The translations under genes and the position numbers were made by a program. Positions 36,059 to 44,775 of a stretch of DNA of 64,000 bases are shown here, piece by piece; position 1 is the first letter of the stretch, and the number at the start of each line of letters is the position of its first letter. Origin of the DNA: JASEGV01 sp947085405 (GTDB lineage: Bacteria > Bacteroidota > Ignavibacteria > UBA10030 > BY39). Location: the NCBI GenBank assembly GCA_947085405.1, contig CAMTWO010000019.1, positions 1-64,000 on the forward strand. Reading direction: 5' to 3'. The notes beneath the pieces are model-generated. The model did no database searches and was not told where the DNA came from. It saw only the letters and a list, made by a program, of their open reading frames with translations.

Positions 36059-36877
36059 TTATATTTTCTTCACTACTTCTTTCATTATCTTCGTTAATTT
36101 CGGCTCGGCTTTATTTGCTACTGCTATTATTTCTTCCACTGATGCGGGCTTCAACGAATCGGGGAAGCATTCATCCGTGATAATCGAAAATCCCAACACT
36201 CGCATTCCCATATGCACAGCTACAATATTTTCGGGGACAGTGGACATACCAACAACGTCAGCACCGATAGATCGAAGAAAGCGATATTCGGCTCGTGTCT
36301 CCAAATTTGGACCCGGAACAGATACAAACACACCGCGTTGAATTTTGATTTTTAAATCGAGTGCAATTTGTTCAGCTAATCCGATCAATTCCCGATTGTA
36401 TGGCTCGGACATATCCGGAAAACGAGGTCCTAAAGTGTCTTCGTTTTTTCCGATGAGGGGATTGTTACCCAACATATTTATATGGTCGCTGATAATCATA
36501 ATATCGCCACGTTGGAAGTGTGGATTCATACCGCCTGCGGCATTCGAGATTAATAAAGTATCGACTCCTAAAGATTTCATTACACGAACGGGGAAAGTAA
36601 CTTGCTGCATTGTGTAACCCTCGTAGTAGTGGAATCTGCCTTGCATCGCTACCACATTTTTACCGTTCAATTTTCCGAAAATAAGTTTTCCGTGGTGCGA
36701 CTCGACAGTTGAAATAGGGAAGTGCGGAATGTCTTCGTATTCAAGCACGGTCTCTTTTTTAATTTCTTTAGCAAGTCCGCCGAGACCGGTTCCTAATATT
36801 ATTCCGATGGCGGGGCGCATTTTTGTGTGGCGCCTGATGTATGCAACTGTTTCTTTTATTTCTTCACGTAATTCCAT
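36059..36877 (-). CDS. punA: Purine nucleoside phosphorylase
   Basis: Phosphorolyses inosine/guanosine-type nucleosides for purine salvage. The 272-residue trimeric PNP family pattern is clear: GIILGTGLGGLA, STVESHHGKLIFG, GRFHYYEGY, ISNAAGGMNP, VSVPGPNLETRAEYR, ADVVGMSTVPE and the base-binding ITDE near the C-terminus. It is tightly packed upstream of ileS and 7 bases downstream of the DivIVA-domain gene, so probably one transcript. Confidence 0.94.
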   Translation of the reverse strand: MELREEIKETVAYIRRHTKMRPAIGIILGTGLGGLAKEIKKETVLEYEDIPHFPISTVESHHGKLIFGKLNGKNVVAMQGRFHYYEGYTMQQVTFPVRVMKSLGVDTLLISNAAGGMNPHFQRGDIMIISDHINMLGNNPLIGKNEDTLGPRFPDMSEPYNRELIGLAEQIALDLKIKIQRGVFVSVPGPNLETRAEYRFLRSIGADVVGMSTVPENIVAVHMGMRVLGFSIITDECFPDSLKPASVEEIIAVANKAEPKLTKIMKEVVKKI

Positions 36878-36884
36878 TCTGTTC

Positions 36885-37427
36885 TCAATTATTTTCTTCT
36901 ATGCTTTTTATAATATCGTCGTATTCGTTTTGGTTTTGATCTTTGGGTGTTTCTTCTGTTACGCTAATGGGTATTTCTTCGTTTATATCTAACGCCCGAA
37001 TTAATTCCAGTTCAGAAGTCAGCAAAAGTTTTAAGCGACTCGAAAGAGTATTCTTTTTTGCTTTTAGGATTTCGATTTCTTCCTTTAGTCGTGTATTTTC
37101 GGAACGGGCTTTATCAAGGATTTGCGTGGATTTTAATTCTGCCTCCTGAACAACAAGCTTCCCTTCGTATTTTGCATTCTCGACAGATTTTGTACTAACA
37201 TCTTGTGCCTGCAATAAAGTAGCGTGTAAAGTTTTTTCAATCGACTTATAATCGTGAACCTGTGCTTCGGCGACTGAAAGTCTCTCCTGCATATCTTTAT
37301 TTGTTGTTACAAGGTCATCCATTTCGGTGGCAATCATTTCAAGGAAAGTATCAACCTCGATGGGATCGTACCCTCGAAAGATTTTTTTAAATGCCTGCTT
37401 CTTAATGTCTAAAGGTGATAGCTTCAT
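36885..37427 (-). CDS. DivIVA-domain protein
   Basis: A 180-residue protein with the DivIVA N-terminal lipid-binding module (LSPLDIKKQAFKKIFRGYDP, then VDTFLEMIATEMDDL) followed by a long coiled coil (about 40-145) and an acidic tail. DivIVA proteins mark curved membrane and recruit division or growth factors. It sits directly downstream of yggS on the same strand, resembling the yggS-to-divIVA order of many division clusters, though no ftsZ genes are here. Confidence 0.88.
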   Translation of the reverse strand: MKLSPLDIKKQAFKKIFRGYDPIEVDTFLEMIATEMDDLVTTNKDMQERLSVAEAQVHDYKSIEKTLHATLLQAQDVSTKSVENAKYEGKLVVQEAELKSTQILDKARSENTRLKEEIEILKAKKNTLSSRLKLLLTSELELIRALDINEEIPISVTEETPKDQNQNEYDDIIKSIEENN

Positions 37428-37453
37428 TTTTAAAACCCCTATCTGTGATAGAT

Positions 37454-38140
37454 TTATTTTTTATAATCCCGGTTACCGAAAATCGCGGTGCCGAGTCGAA
37501 TTATCGTTGAGCCTTCTTCAATTGCTACATCGAAGTCGTTCGACATTCCCATCGACAGATGTTTCAGCGGAATGCCTTTTTGTTCCAAATCGCTTTTTAT
37601 TTCTTTTAACATTCTAAACTCATAGCGTGATTCTTCTGCGTCTTCCGAAAATCTTCCGATTGTCATTAAACCAATTAAGTTCAAACCCGGAAGCCGCATA
37701 ATTTCTTCAGCAACAACTTGTGTTTCGCCGGGCTTAATTCCAAATTTTGCAGCTTCTTCGGAAGTATTTACTTCCATCAAAATATTCTGTTTGATACCTG
37801 TGTTTAAGCAAAAATCCGAAATTTCTTTTGCCAATCTTACAGAATCCACCGACTGAATCATTTCCACATGTCCGGCAACAAACTTTACCTTATTCGTTTG
37901 CAGGTGTCCGATAAAATGCCAACGAATTCTATCGTCGTTCAGTTCTTTTTTTTTGTGCACAAATTCCTGCACATAATTTTCTCCAAGGTCGAAGATGCCT
38001 GCTTCAACAGCTTCATTTGCCAATTCGCTGCTGAAAGTTTTAGTAACGGCAGTAATGGTTACTTCGTTGAAATTTCTATTCGACTTCCGGCAGGCAAGTT
38101 CAATCCTACTGCGTATTTTTATTAAGTTTTCTGCAACCAT
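37454..38140 (-). CDS. yggS: YggS-family PLP homeostasis protein
   Basis: A cytoplasmic PLP-binding protein (PLPBP/COG0325) that buffers pyridoxal phosphate, without known catalysis. The cofactor lysine is in AVTKTF (about residue 35). GENYVQEFVHKK, WHFIGHLQTNKVK, SVDS-x-RLA, LMEVNTS, LMTIG and LSMGMSNDFDVAIEEGST are the standard blocks. Length is 228 residues. It is followed after 26 bases by the DivIVA-domain gene. Confidence 0.94.
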   Translation of the reverse strand: MVAENLIKIRSRIELACRKSNRNFNEVTITAVTKTFSSELANEAVEAGIFDLGENYVQEFVHKKKELNDDRIRWHFIGHLQTNKVKFVAGHVEMIQSVDSVRLAKEISDFCLNTGIKQNILMEVNTSEEAAKFGIKPGETQVVAEEIMRLPGLNLIGLMTIGRFSEDAEESRYEFRMLKEIKSDLEQKGIPLKHLSMGMSNDFDVAIEEGSTIIRLGTAIFGNRDYKK

Positions 38141-38259
38141 TCGATAAAATCGTTACAAATATAAGCCATTCCGAGTTTAAAAACAAAAAGCTATTTTCGA
38201 TAAAAATTTGACATTTCCATTTCTAATTTCTACATTAAGCTAAATTGAAAGAGGATTTT

Positions 38260-39339
38260 ATGAATTCGATTGACAGACGTGATTTTTTGAAGACGACCGC
38301 CCTGTTGGGCGCCGGAACTATTATTGGAAGTAATTTTCAAAACATTGCACGATCACAACAAAACCAAGTCTCAAGTTTTAAACCTGTTGTAATCGCAAGC
38401 GCTAATGGATTAAAGACCGTAGAAACTGCGATGGAGATGATTAAAAATGGTTCGGATGCTCTGGATGCTGTAATTGCAGGTGTTAATATAGTAGAAGACG
38501 ATCCGAAAGATGACAGCGTCGGTTATGGCGGACTTCCTAATGAAGAAGGTGTTGTTGAATTAGATTCTGCTGTAATGCACGGTCCTTCGTATCGCGGTGG
38601 CTCGGTTGCCGCATTAAGAAATATTAAAAATCCATCGAAAGTTGCACGGCTTGTTTTGGAACGAACAGATCATGTTTTAATTGTAGGCGAAGGTGCACTC
38701 AAATTTGCCAAAGCTCACGGTTTTAAAGAAGAAAATTTGCTGACAGAAGAATCGAGGGAGAAATGGTTGAAGTGGAAAGAAAATTTAAGCAAAGAAGACG
38801 ACTGGCTTCCGCCTCACAACGTCGACGATACTGATATCGGTGAATATATGAAATCTTATTCACGGCATTACGGAACGATACATTGCAGCGGACTTGATAC
38901 GAAGGGTAACTTATCGTGTGTTACTACGACGAGCGGCTTGGCTTACAAAATTCCGGGACGTGTTGGCGACTCGCCAATTATTGGGGCAGGTTTGTACGTT
39001 GACAACGAAGTTGGCGCCGCCGGTTCCACTGGAAGAGGCGAAGCAAATTTGTTAAACTGTAGTTCGGTTATGATTGTTGAATGGATGCGGCAAGGGAAGT
39101 CGCCGGAAGAAGCATGCTTACTTGCCTGCAAAAGAGTGAACGAACGATGCCGCGAAAAACGGCTGCAAGACGAGAAAGGAAGGTTTAAACACAACGTAAA
39201 ATTTTATGCGATAAACAAACGAGGTGAGTTCGGCTGCGCTTCAATTTGGGGCGGGGTAAGACACGGCAAACCTCAGTTTGCAATTCACGACGGTGAATCG
39301 GCTAAAATTTTAGAAGGTGTGAGTTTGTTTAAGGCGTAA
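38260..39339 (+). CDS. Exported N4-(beta-N-acetylglucosaminyl)-L-asparaginase-like Ntn hydrolase
   Basis: An Ntn-hydrolase of the glycosylasparaginase family, cleaving the GlcNAc-Asn bond. The N-terminus carries a twin-arginine signal (SIDRRDFLKTTALLGAG). Family blocks are VIAGVNIVEDDP, GYGGLPNEEG, VTTTSGLAYKIPGRVGDSPI and GAGLYVDNE. The autoproteolytic nucleophile should be the Thr in HYGTIHC, but the residue before it is Gly, whereas glycosylasparaginases usually have His-Asp-Thr. Gly-Thr occurs in plant-type asparaginases, so substrate range is uncertain. The start at 38260 is supported by GAGGATTTT; an in-frame TTG at 38245 is less likely. Confidence 0.85.
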   Translation: MNSIDRRDFLKTTALLGAGTIIGSNFQNIARSQQNQVSSFKPVVIASANGLKTVETAMEMIKNGSDALDAVIAGVNIVEDDPKDDSVGYGGLPNEEGVVELDSAVMHGPSYRGGSVAALRNIKNPSKVARLVLERTDHVLIVGEGALKFAKAHGFKEENLLTEESREKWLKWKENLSKEDDWLPPHNVDDTDIGEYMKSYSRHYGTIHCSGLDTKGNLSCVTTTSGLAYKIPGRVGDSPIIGAGLYVDNEVGAAGSTGRGEANLLNCSSVMIVEWMRQGKSPEEACLLACKRVNERCREKRLQDEKGRFKHNVKFYAINKRGEFGCASIWGGVRHGKPQFAIHDGESAKILEGVSLFKA

Positions 39340-39361
39340 ATGGAATTATTGGCAAGTATTG

Positions 39362-39390
39362 TTGATTATTGCAAAATAATCTAGTATATT
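39362..39390 (+). promoter_or_regulatory. Promoter with palindromic operator, XRE-ImmA gene
   Basis: TTGATT (39362-39367), a 17-base spacer, TATATT (39385-39390). The inverted repeat GATTATT-GCAA-AATAATC (39364-39381) lies across the -35 box and spacer, ideally placed for repression by the XRE-domain protein encoded 43 bases downstream. Confidence 0.6.
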
Positions 39391-39432
39391 GTTTGAAAAC
39401 AAGCCATAAAATTGCTATTAGGAGTTGAAAAA

Positions 39433-40530
39433 ATGAAAAAAATAAGTCCCGATCGTTTGCATAAGTTACGCAGTAATTCAGGTTTAACTCAACCTGAATT
39501 GGCAAAGCGGATGGGTATTGATACAAGCACAATTTCCCGTTGGGAAAAAGGTATCCGAGAGCCTTCACTCGAACAATGCATTTCGTTATCTCGTTCTCTC
39601 GGTATCACTTTAGATTATCTTTTAAACGCTGAACTTAATGTGAATTTTCAATTCAGGTCAAAAAAAACATCGTCGCCTGTTGAGAAATCTGCTATCACTA
39701 GCGCTTTAGTGGATGCAGAAATGCAAATTTATTATTTAGATTCTGCTTATAAGATGGCAGAAAAACTTCCAAGTCCTTTCAATCTAAAATATGATTTTTA
39801 TCAGCAACAACTTCCTACAATCGCCGAACAACTTCGCAACATTCTCAAACTAAACCAGCGCATAACATTCGAAGAATTTAAGCAAGCTTTATCCGAAGTT
39901 AATATTCATGTATTTGAATGGGCGTTACCGTTAGATGTTTCCGGGTTTTCATACAGGGATTCATATTCAGTTGTCTTTATAAATCGCTTGCACTCGAAAG
40001 AGAGGAAGTTGTTTACACTCGCACACGAATTTGCGCATCTTCTTTTTCATTTAGGGCGCGAAAATAAACAAACAGTAGTATCATTAATCTCGTCGAGCCG
40101 TGATCCGGTGGAGAAAGAAGCGTATGCTTTTGCTTCTGAACTGTTAATGCCATCTGATATGTTAGATAAAATTATTGAAGAAGGCGGAAAAAATTTAAAA
40201 AGGATTGAAGTACTCGATCATATATCTCATTATTTCAATGTTTCTCGGGAAGCTCTTTTTTATCGTTTAGTTGAGAAGGGAATTTTCTCGTGGGAGGAAA
40301 AAAAACTTTATTTTAGCAAATACAAGATAGATGATGAAGTTCCACGAACACGTATAGAAAATATAGATGAAGAAATATCTCCTGAATTTTTACGCACCGC
40401 ACTCGAGTTATACGATATGGAAAACATTTCTGCGGGAAAACTCGCAGACTGGTTTTTTGTTGACCAGGTTAGTTTGGAAGAATATCTGAGTGCCCGCACA
40501 AATGTAATTGAAGAGATTTTAGTATTTTAG
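39433..40530 (+). CDS. XRE-family regulator fused to ImmA/IrrE-type metallopeptidase
   Basis: A 365-residue two-domain protein. Residues about 5-65 form a helix-turn-helix (RLHKLRSNSGLTQPELAKRM, DTSTISRWEKG). The C-terminal part holds the zinc-peptidase motif HEFAH (residues 198-202) in LAHEFAHLLFHLG, followed by EKEAYAFASELLMP. Such proteins switch regulons by cleaving a partner, or act as antitoxin-like regulators. AGGAGTTG precedes the ATG at 39433; an upstream TTG is discounted. The gene is followed after 7 bases by a PIN-like gene, with which it forms a two-gene module. Confidence 0.88.
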   Translation: MKKISPDRLHKLRSNSGLTQPELAKRMGIDTSTISRWEKGIREPSLEQCISLSRSLGITLDYLLNAELNVNFQFRSKKTSSPVEKSAITSALVDAEMQIYYLDSAYKMAEKLPSPFNLKYDFYQQQLPTIAEQLRNILKLNQRITFEEFKQALSEVNIHVFEWALPLDVSGFSYRDSYSVVFINRLHSKERKLFTLAHEFAHLLFHLGRENKQTVVSLISSSRDPVEKEAYAFASELLMPSDMLDKIIEEGGKNLKRIEVLDHISHYFNVSREALFYRLVEKGIFSWEEKKLYFSKYKIDDEVPRTRIENIDEEISPEFLRTALELYDMENISAGKLADWFFVDQVSLEEYLSARTNVIEEILVF

Positions 40531-40537
40531 AGTTATA

Positions 40538-41086
40538 ATGCCGGTGGCAAAAATACACAAAATTGAAGGACCCCTGATATTTGATGCCTCCGCAATTTTT
40601 AATTTTGGGCATCGTGGTGAATTGGTAAATATACTTGAAAAATTGAAACAACAATTTGAACTTCTTACGACATACGAAGTATATAAGCAATGTTTAATAA
40701 AACTTGAATACATTGATTACTACCAAAATATTATCAAAAATTATTTTAAAATTGGCAGAGGCAAACCACCGGAAAATATGCTTGATACTTTAAAAAATAT
40801 TACAAAAAAATTAGGTAATGCTGATGTTAGTGTATTGATTTTAGGTTTGGAGACGAAGGGTTCGCTCGTAATAGACGAAAAAGCATCCCGAAAAGAAGCA
40901 AAAAATTTAGGTTTAAAAATTATCGGAACATTAGGATTAATTCATTACAGTGTTGAAAAAGGTTGGATTTCAGAAGCAGAATCGATGGAGAAATTAAATA
41001 AATTAAGAAATAGAGGATTCCGCATTCCCGATCCTATCGGCATGAAATCAATGAGTGAGTATTTAAAAAGATTAGAAGATTATTAA
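40538..41086 (+). CDS. PIN-like (DUF3368-type) putative nuclease
   Basis: A 182-residue protein with PIN-like features: an N-terminal acidic residue in LIFDASAIFNFG, then a GNADVSVLILGLETKGSLV block followed by IDEKASRKEAKNLGLKIIG and TLGLIHYSVEKGW, the pattern seen in DUF3368/PIN toxins. Acidic residues for a metal site are therefore present, but the fold assignment is by eye. It is cotranscribed with the XRE-ImmA gene and its stop touches the next ATG. The likely role is the effector (toxin) of the pair. Confidence 0.65.
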   Translation: MPVAKIHKIEGPLIFDASAIFNFGHRGELVNILEKLKQQFELLTTYEVYKQCLIKLEYIDYYQNIIKNYFKIGRGKPPENMLDTLKNITKKLGNADVSVLILGLETKGSLVIDEKASRKEAKNLGLKIIGTLGLIHYSVEKGWISEAESMEKLNKLRNRGFRIPDPIGMKSMSEYLKRLEDY

Positions 41087-41128
41087 ATGCGTGAAATCAT
41101 ACAAACATTTCGGTCTATAATATATGTT

Positions 41129-42643
41129 ATGTCTAACAAAGGGGCAGTCGGGAAAATAATCATTGGTATATTTTTATTTTTCCAGCCGTTGGTTGCACAG
41201 GAACAGCCTTTCGTCAAAACTTCGGGTATAAATTTTACACTCAACGACAAACCATTTTACCCTGTTGGCGTTAATTGCTACTATTTGCAAAATTTAGCTG
41301 CCAATGGCGATACACAACAAGTTGTTGATATTTTCAGAGAGGCAAAGCAAAATGGCGTGAACGTAATTCGATCCTGGGGCTTTTTCGATTCACCCGACTC
41401 GGCAAATCCGGCTGTTATTCAAATTGCCCCCGGTAAAATAAGCGAACGCGGTTTGCAGGCACTCGACTTTGTAATTGCAAAAGCCGGTGCATACAACATT
41501 AAACTAATAATTCCACTTGTAAATAACTGGGACGATTACGGCGGGATGAATCAGTACGTCGAATGGTTAGCTGAACAACAAACCGGTAAAAGAACTTCGC
41601 TTGTAGAAAATCAAAAATGGATTAACGGTACCGGCGAAAGAAAATACAGGATGTTTGTTTCCGACAATTTAACTCACGATGATTTTTACACAAATGTAAC
41701 AATTAAAGGTTGGTTTAAATATTATGTTCAAAGCATTTTAAATCGGTTCAACGTTTACACACAAACTTTCTATAAGGATGACCCTTCAATTATGATGTGG
41801 GAACTTGCAAACGAACCAAGGTCGAGCGATCCGACAGGCGGAATAGTTTATAACTGGATTCAAGAAATCTCAGAGTATCTAAAATTCATCGACAACAATC
41901 ATCTCCTCGGAACGGGCGAAGAAGGAATGGATGTTACAACAATTCCATATCCTCAAGCTTCAAAATTTCCTGCGTGGATGTTCAACGGAACTTCAGGCGT
42001 TTCATTTTCAAAAAATATTAAACTTTCACAAATCGATGCTGGAAGCATTCACATTTATCCCGAATCGTGGAGATTGAATTCTTCGTTGACCAATGCGTGG
42101 ATTATCGACCATTCAACAATTAGCGGGGAGAAACAAAAGCCGCTGATCATCGGCGAGGTTGGTTTCCGCACTAACAAAAGTTTATTTTATGATGTAATAT
42201 TCGACCAAACTCTCAAGAGCAAAGCCTCGGGATTATTGCTCTGGCAAATTTCGTTTCCGGGAAATCGTTTTGTAGATGCTTATTCATTCGATTGCACAAG
42301 CGACCCGGCAATTTGTGGACTGATAAAAAGATATTCTTCACTATTTGAGAACCGGGACACAACTGACTTTCTAATTCCGAAAAGCTTCGATGTAGTTCAA
42401 AATTTTCCTAATCCGTTCAACAGGTTGTCGATGTTTACGTATCGGGTGCAATCCGAACGCTTTATTTTGCTTGAGGTGTATAACGTTATCGGGCAACGGG
42501 TTACCGTTTTAGCCGACCATATCCATCCGGCAGGCGAATACCGTATTTTATTTGATGGAAACGAACTGCCGAACGGGGCTTATTTCGTAATGATGAGGCA
42601 TAGCGGGGGTTACTCTGTTAAAAAAATTCTTCTTTTACGATGA
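41129..42643 (+). CDS. GH5-like beta-mannanase/cellulase with type IX sorting domain
   Basis: An exported glycoside hydrolase. The signal peptide is KIIIGIFLFFQPLVAQ. The catalytic domain has NVIRSWGFFDS, the acid/base Glu in WELANEPRS and the nucleophile Glu in IIGEVGFRT, as in GH5 mannanases. The C-terminal ~85 residues (VVQNFPNPFNRLSMFTYRV, YNVIGQRV, GAYFVMM, KKILLLR) form a type IX secretion sorting domain. The start at 41129 puts the signal peptide at the N-terminus; the ATG at 41087, directly after the PIN-like stop, is an in-frame alternative adding 14 residues. Exact polysaccharide specificity is not readable. Confidence 0.85.
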   Translation: MSNKGAVGKIIIGIFLFFQPLVAQEQPFVKTSGINFTLNDKPFYPVGVNCYYLQNLAANGDTQQVVDIFREAKQNGVNVIRSWGFFDSPDSANPAVIQIAPGKISERGLQALDFVIAKAGAYNIKLIIPLVNNWDDYGGMNQYVEWLAEQQTGKRTSLVENQKWINGTGERKYRMFVSDNLTHDDFYTNVTIKGWFKYYVQSILNRFNVYTQTFYKDDPSIMMWELANEPRSSDPTGGIVYNWIQEISEYLKFIDNNHLLGTGEEGMDVTTIPYPQASKFPAWMFNGTSGVSFSKNIKLSQIDAGSIHIYPESWRLNSSLTNAWIIDHSTISGEKQKPLIIGEVGFRTNKSLFYDVIFDQTLKSKASGLLLWQISFPGNRFVDAYSFDCTSDPAICGLIKRYSSLFENRDTTDFLIPKSFDVVQNFPNPFNRLSMFTYRVQSERFILLEVYNVIGQRVTVLADHIHPAGEYRILFDGNELPNGAYFVMMRHSGGYSVKKILLLR

Positions 42644-42659
42644 TTTTTACAAAAAAACC

Positions 42660-42688
42660 TTGACTTTATAAATACTCTTTATTATTTT
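42660..42688 (+). promoter_or_regulatory. Candidate promoter upstream of the TPR-like gene
   Basis: TTGACT (42660-42665), 17-base spacer, TATTTT (42683-42688), 25 bases before the ATG at 42713. It would drive the 42713-to-trmH gene group. Confidence 0.45.
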
Positions 42689-42712
42689 GAACAAGATATT
42701 TGCAAAACTAAG

Positions 42713-43258
42713 ATGCCTAAACTAACTATTGAAGAAATACACCAGAGGTTTGCTTCGTCAACCGAGTTCAACGAAATTTTTGATGCGTTTGAAGAGGCAG
42801 TAAACAGCAATATCGATGATTTGGAATTGTACCGATTATTGTTTTGGAACAGTTCGCTTTCACCCGACGAACTCTGCTTGTTCGGCGAAAAATTAGCTCA
42901 GGTTTTTCCACACATTGCTTACGATGTTTATATGTGGCTTGCGAAAGTTTTTGAAGTTACTTTCGCGATGTATGATAACTATGAACTTGCACTCGTCTAT
43001 TTTAACAAAGCTGCTAAAACAAAACCCGAAGTAGTTGATACTTACATTGCTGCAAGCGATTGCTACGAACCCGATTTGAATATCCCGCCGATCGATTACT
43101 TGCTCGAATTCGTAAAGCGAGGTTTGGATTATGTAAAAAATCCTGTTCAACTTTACAAACGACTTGCCGACCTTTACGAAAAAATCGGAGACACTGATGA
43201 ATGCGAATACTACCGCCGTTTAGCTGAAGAAACCGGTTGCGGTTCTCACGAAGAATGA
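42713..43258 (+). CDS. Small TPR-like helical protein
   Basis: A 181-residue cytoplasmic protein, acidic and helical, with two to three degenerate TPR-like helix pairs (NYELALVYFNKAAKTKPEVV, NPVQLYKRLADLYEKIGDTD). No enzyme motif is seen. It overlaps the EamA transporter start (ATGA) and is therefore translationally coupled to it, but the function is unknown. Confidence 0.75.
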   Translation: MPKLTIEEIHQRFASSTEFNEIFDAFEEAVNSNIDDLELYRLLFWNSSLSPDELCLFGEKLAQVFPHIAYDVYMWLAKVFEVTFAMYDNYELALVYFNKAAKTKPEVVDTYIAASDCYEPDLNIPPIDYLLEFVKRGLDYVKNPVQLYKRLADLYEKIGDTDECEYYRRLAEETGCGSHEE

Positions 43259-44160
43259 AATCGCTAAAAGGTTACATCCTTATTTTAAGTGGAACAATTT
43301 TTTGGGGAGTGTCGGCAACCTTCGCGAAATTTCTTTTCGCCAGGCAACTCGAACCACTCATTCTCGTTCAAACACGCATTACTTTTTCTGCTATCCTGAT
43401 GCTGGTTTATTTCCTTCTGTTCAAACCAAAATTTTTAAAAATTAAAAAATCCGATTTTTACATGTTCGCCCTCGTAGGTATCGTTGGCATTGCAATGTCG
43501 AACTTCACTTACTATTTCACGATACAGGAAATAAGTGTTTCCACTGCAATCTTAATTCAATATATGGCGCCGCTATTAGTAATAATTTATGCGGCATTTA
43601 CAAAAGAAGAATCTTTGGGTTGGGTGAAAATTACCGCAGCCGCAATTTCCATCGGAGGAATTTATTTGACCGTTAGCGGAAAAGATTTCTCACTAACAAA
43701 CGTCAGTCAAATTGGTTTGATAACAGGTGCGGCATCGGCGTTTTGCTGGGCGTTCACTAATGTTTATTTAAGGCACGTGTTAAAACATTATTCTGTCTGG
43801 ACAATTTTAGTCTATTCTTTTATTGCCGGATCAATATTTTGGTTGTTCGTAAATCCGCCGTGGAATTTATATTCAGCAAACTACTCACCAGAAACCTGGA
43901 TTATCTTTATTGGGTTTGCGATAGTTTCAGTCTTAATTCCGCACACATTATATTTTAACGGACTACGTTACATCACTGCATCGCGTGCCATAATTACCGG
44001 CACATTCGAACCGATTGTTGCGATAACAGCTTCTTTTGTTTTGTTGGATGCATTTTTAACACCGATTCAGATTTTTGGTGCAGTGTTAGTAATTACTGCA
44101 ATTGTCATTTTGCAGATTAAGAAGGAAGAAATACAAGAGGTGAATATTGAAGCGACATAA
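43255..44160 (+). CDS. EamA/DMT-family transporter
   Basis: An inner-membrane exporter of the drug/metabolite superfamily, 301 residues, with about ten hydrophobic helices and the two EamA repeats (ILILSGTIFWGVSATFAKF and GLITGAASAFCWAFTNVYL mark their starts). Substrates of this family are mostly amino acids or metabolites and cannot be told from sequence. The ATG at 43255 is chosen because it overlaps the preceding stop (ATGA); six extra upstream codons are open but unlikely. Confidence 0.88.
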   Translation: MKSLKGYILILSGTIFWGVSATFAKFLFARQLEPLILVQTRITFSAILMLVYFLLFKPKFLKIKKSDFYMFALVGIVGIAMSNFTYYFTIQEISVSTAILIQYMAPLLVIIYAAFTKEESLGWVKITAAAISIGGIYLTVSGKDFSLTNVSQIGLITGAASAFCWAFTNVYLRHVLKHYSVWTILVYSFIAGSIFWLFVNPPWNLYSANYSPETWIIFIGFAIVSVLIPHTLYFNGLRYITASRAIITGTFEPIVAITASFVLLDAFLTPIQIFGAVLVITAIVILQIKKEEIQEVNIEAT

Positions 44161-44743
44161 TATAGTAACTGAAAGAAGAAAGAATAAAATAGAAAATGTT
44201 TTAAAACACCGTCAGCCCGACCTGACAGTTGTAATGGAGAACATACACGACCCGCATAATGTGAGCGCCATACTTCGTTCGGCTGATGCAGTTGGAGTGG
44301 AGGAGGTTCAACTTGTTTACACTGTTGAAAAATTTCCGAAATTGGGGAAGAAGAGTTCAGCAAGTGCAACCAAGTGGGTTGATAGAAGAACGTTTGATTC
44401 GATTAAAGCATGCTACGCTAAATTGCACACCGAAGGTTTTAAAATTTATGCAACTCACATGGGAAAGGACTCGAAATCGCTGTATCAGTTAGATTTAACA
44501 GGAAAAATTGCACTTGTGTTAGGCAACGAGCATCACGGTGTTTCGGACGAAGCTGCCGAATTAGCCGATGGTAACTTTCAGATTCCGATGGTTGGTATGA
44601 TACAGAGTTTGAATGTTTCGGTTGCCTGTGCAGTTTCGCTTTACGAAGCGATGCGTCAGCGACTCGAAAAAGATATTTATAAAAAGCCCAAATTTAATTC
44701 GCGCCAATTAAAAAAAATATTCGATGATTGGGCGAAGAGATAA
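44147..44743 (+). CDS. trmH: tRNA (guanosine-2'-O-)-methyltransferase TrmH
   Basis: A SPOUT methyltransferase that modifies G18 of tRNA. It aligns with E. coli TrmH across KHRQPDLTVVMENIHDPHNV, SAILRSADAVGVEEV, the knot motif IALVLGNEHHGVSDEA and IPMVGMIQSLNVSVACA. Length is 198 residues. The start appears to be TTG at 44147, overlapping the transporter stop by 14 bases; no in-frame ATG precedes the conserved region. Confidence 0.92.
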   Translation: MKRHNIVTERRKNKIENVLKHRQPDLTVVMENIHDPHNVSAILRSADAVGVEEVQLVYTVEKFPKLGKKSSASATKWVDRRTFDSIKACYAKLHTEGFKIYATHMGKDSKSLYQLDLTGKIALVLGNEHHGVSDEAAELADGNFQIPMVGMIQSLNVSVACAVSLYEAMRQRLEKDIYKKPKFNSRQLKKIFDDWAKR

Positions 44744-44775
44744 TAAATTAAGAGTAAAAATGGAGAATCAATATT

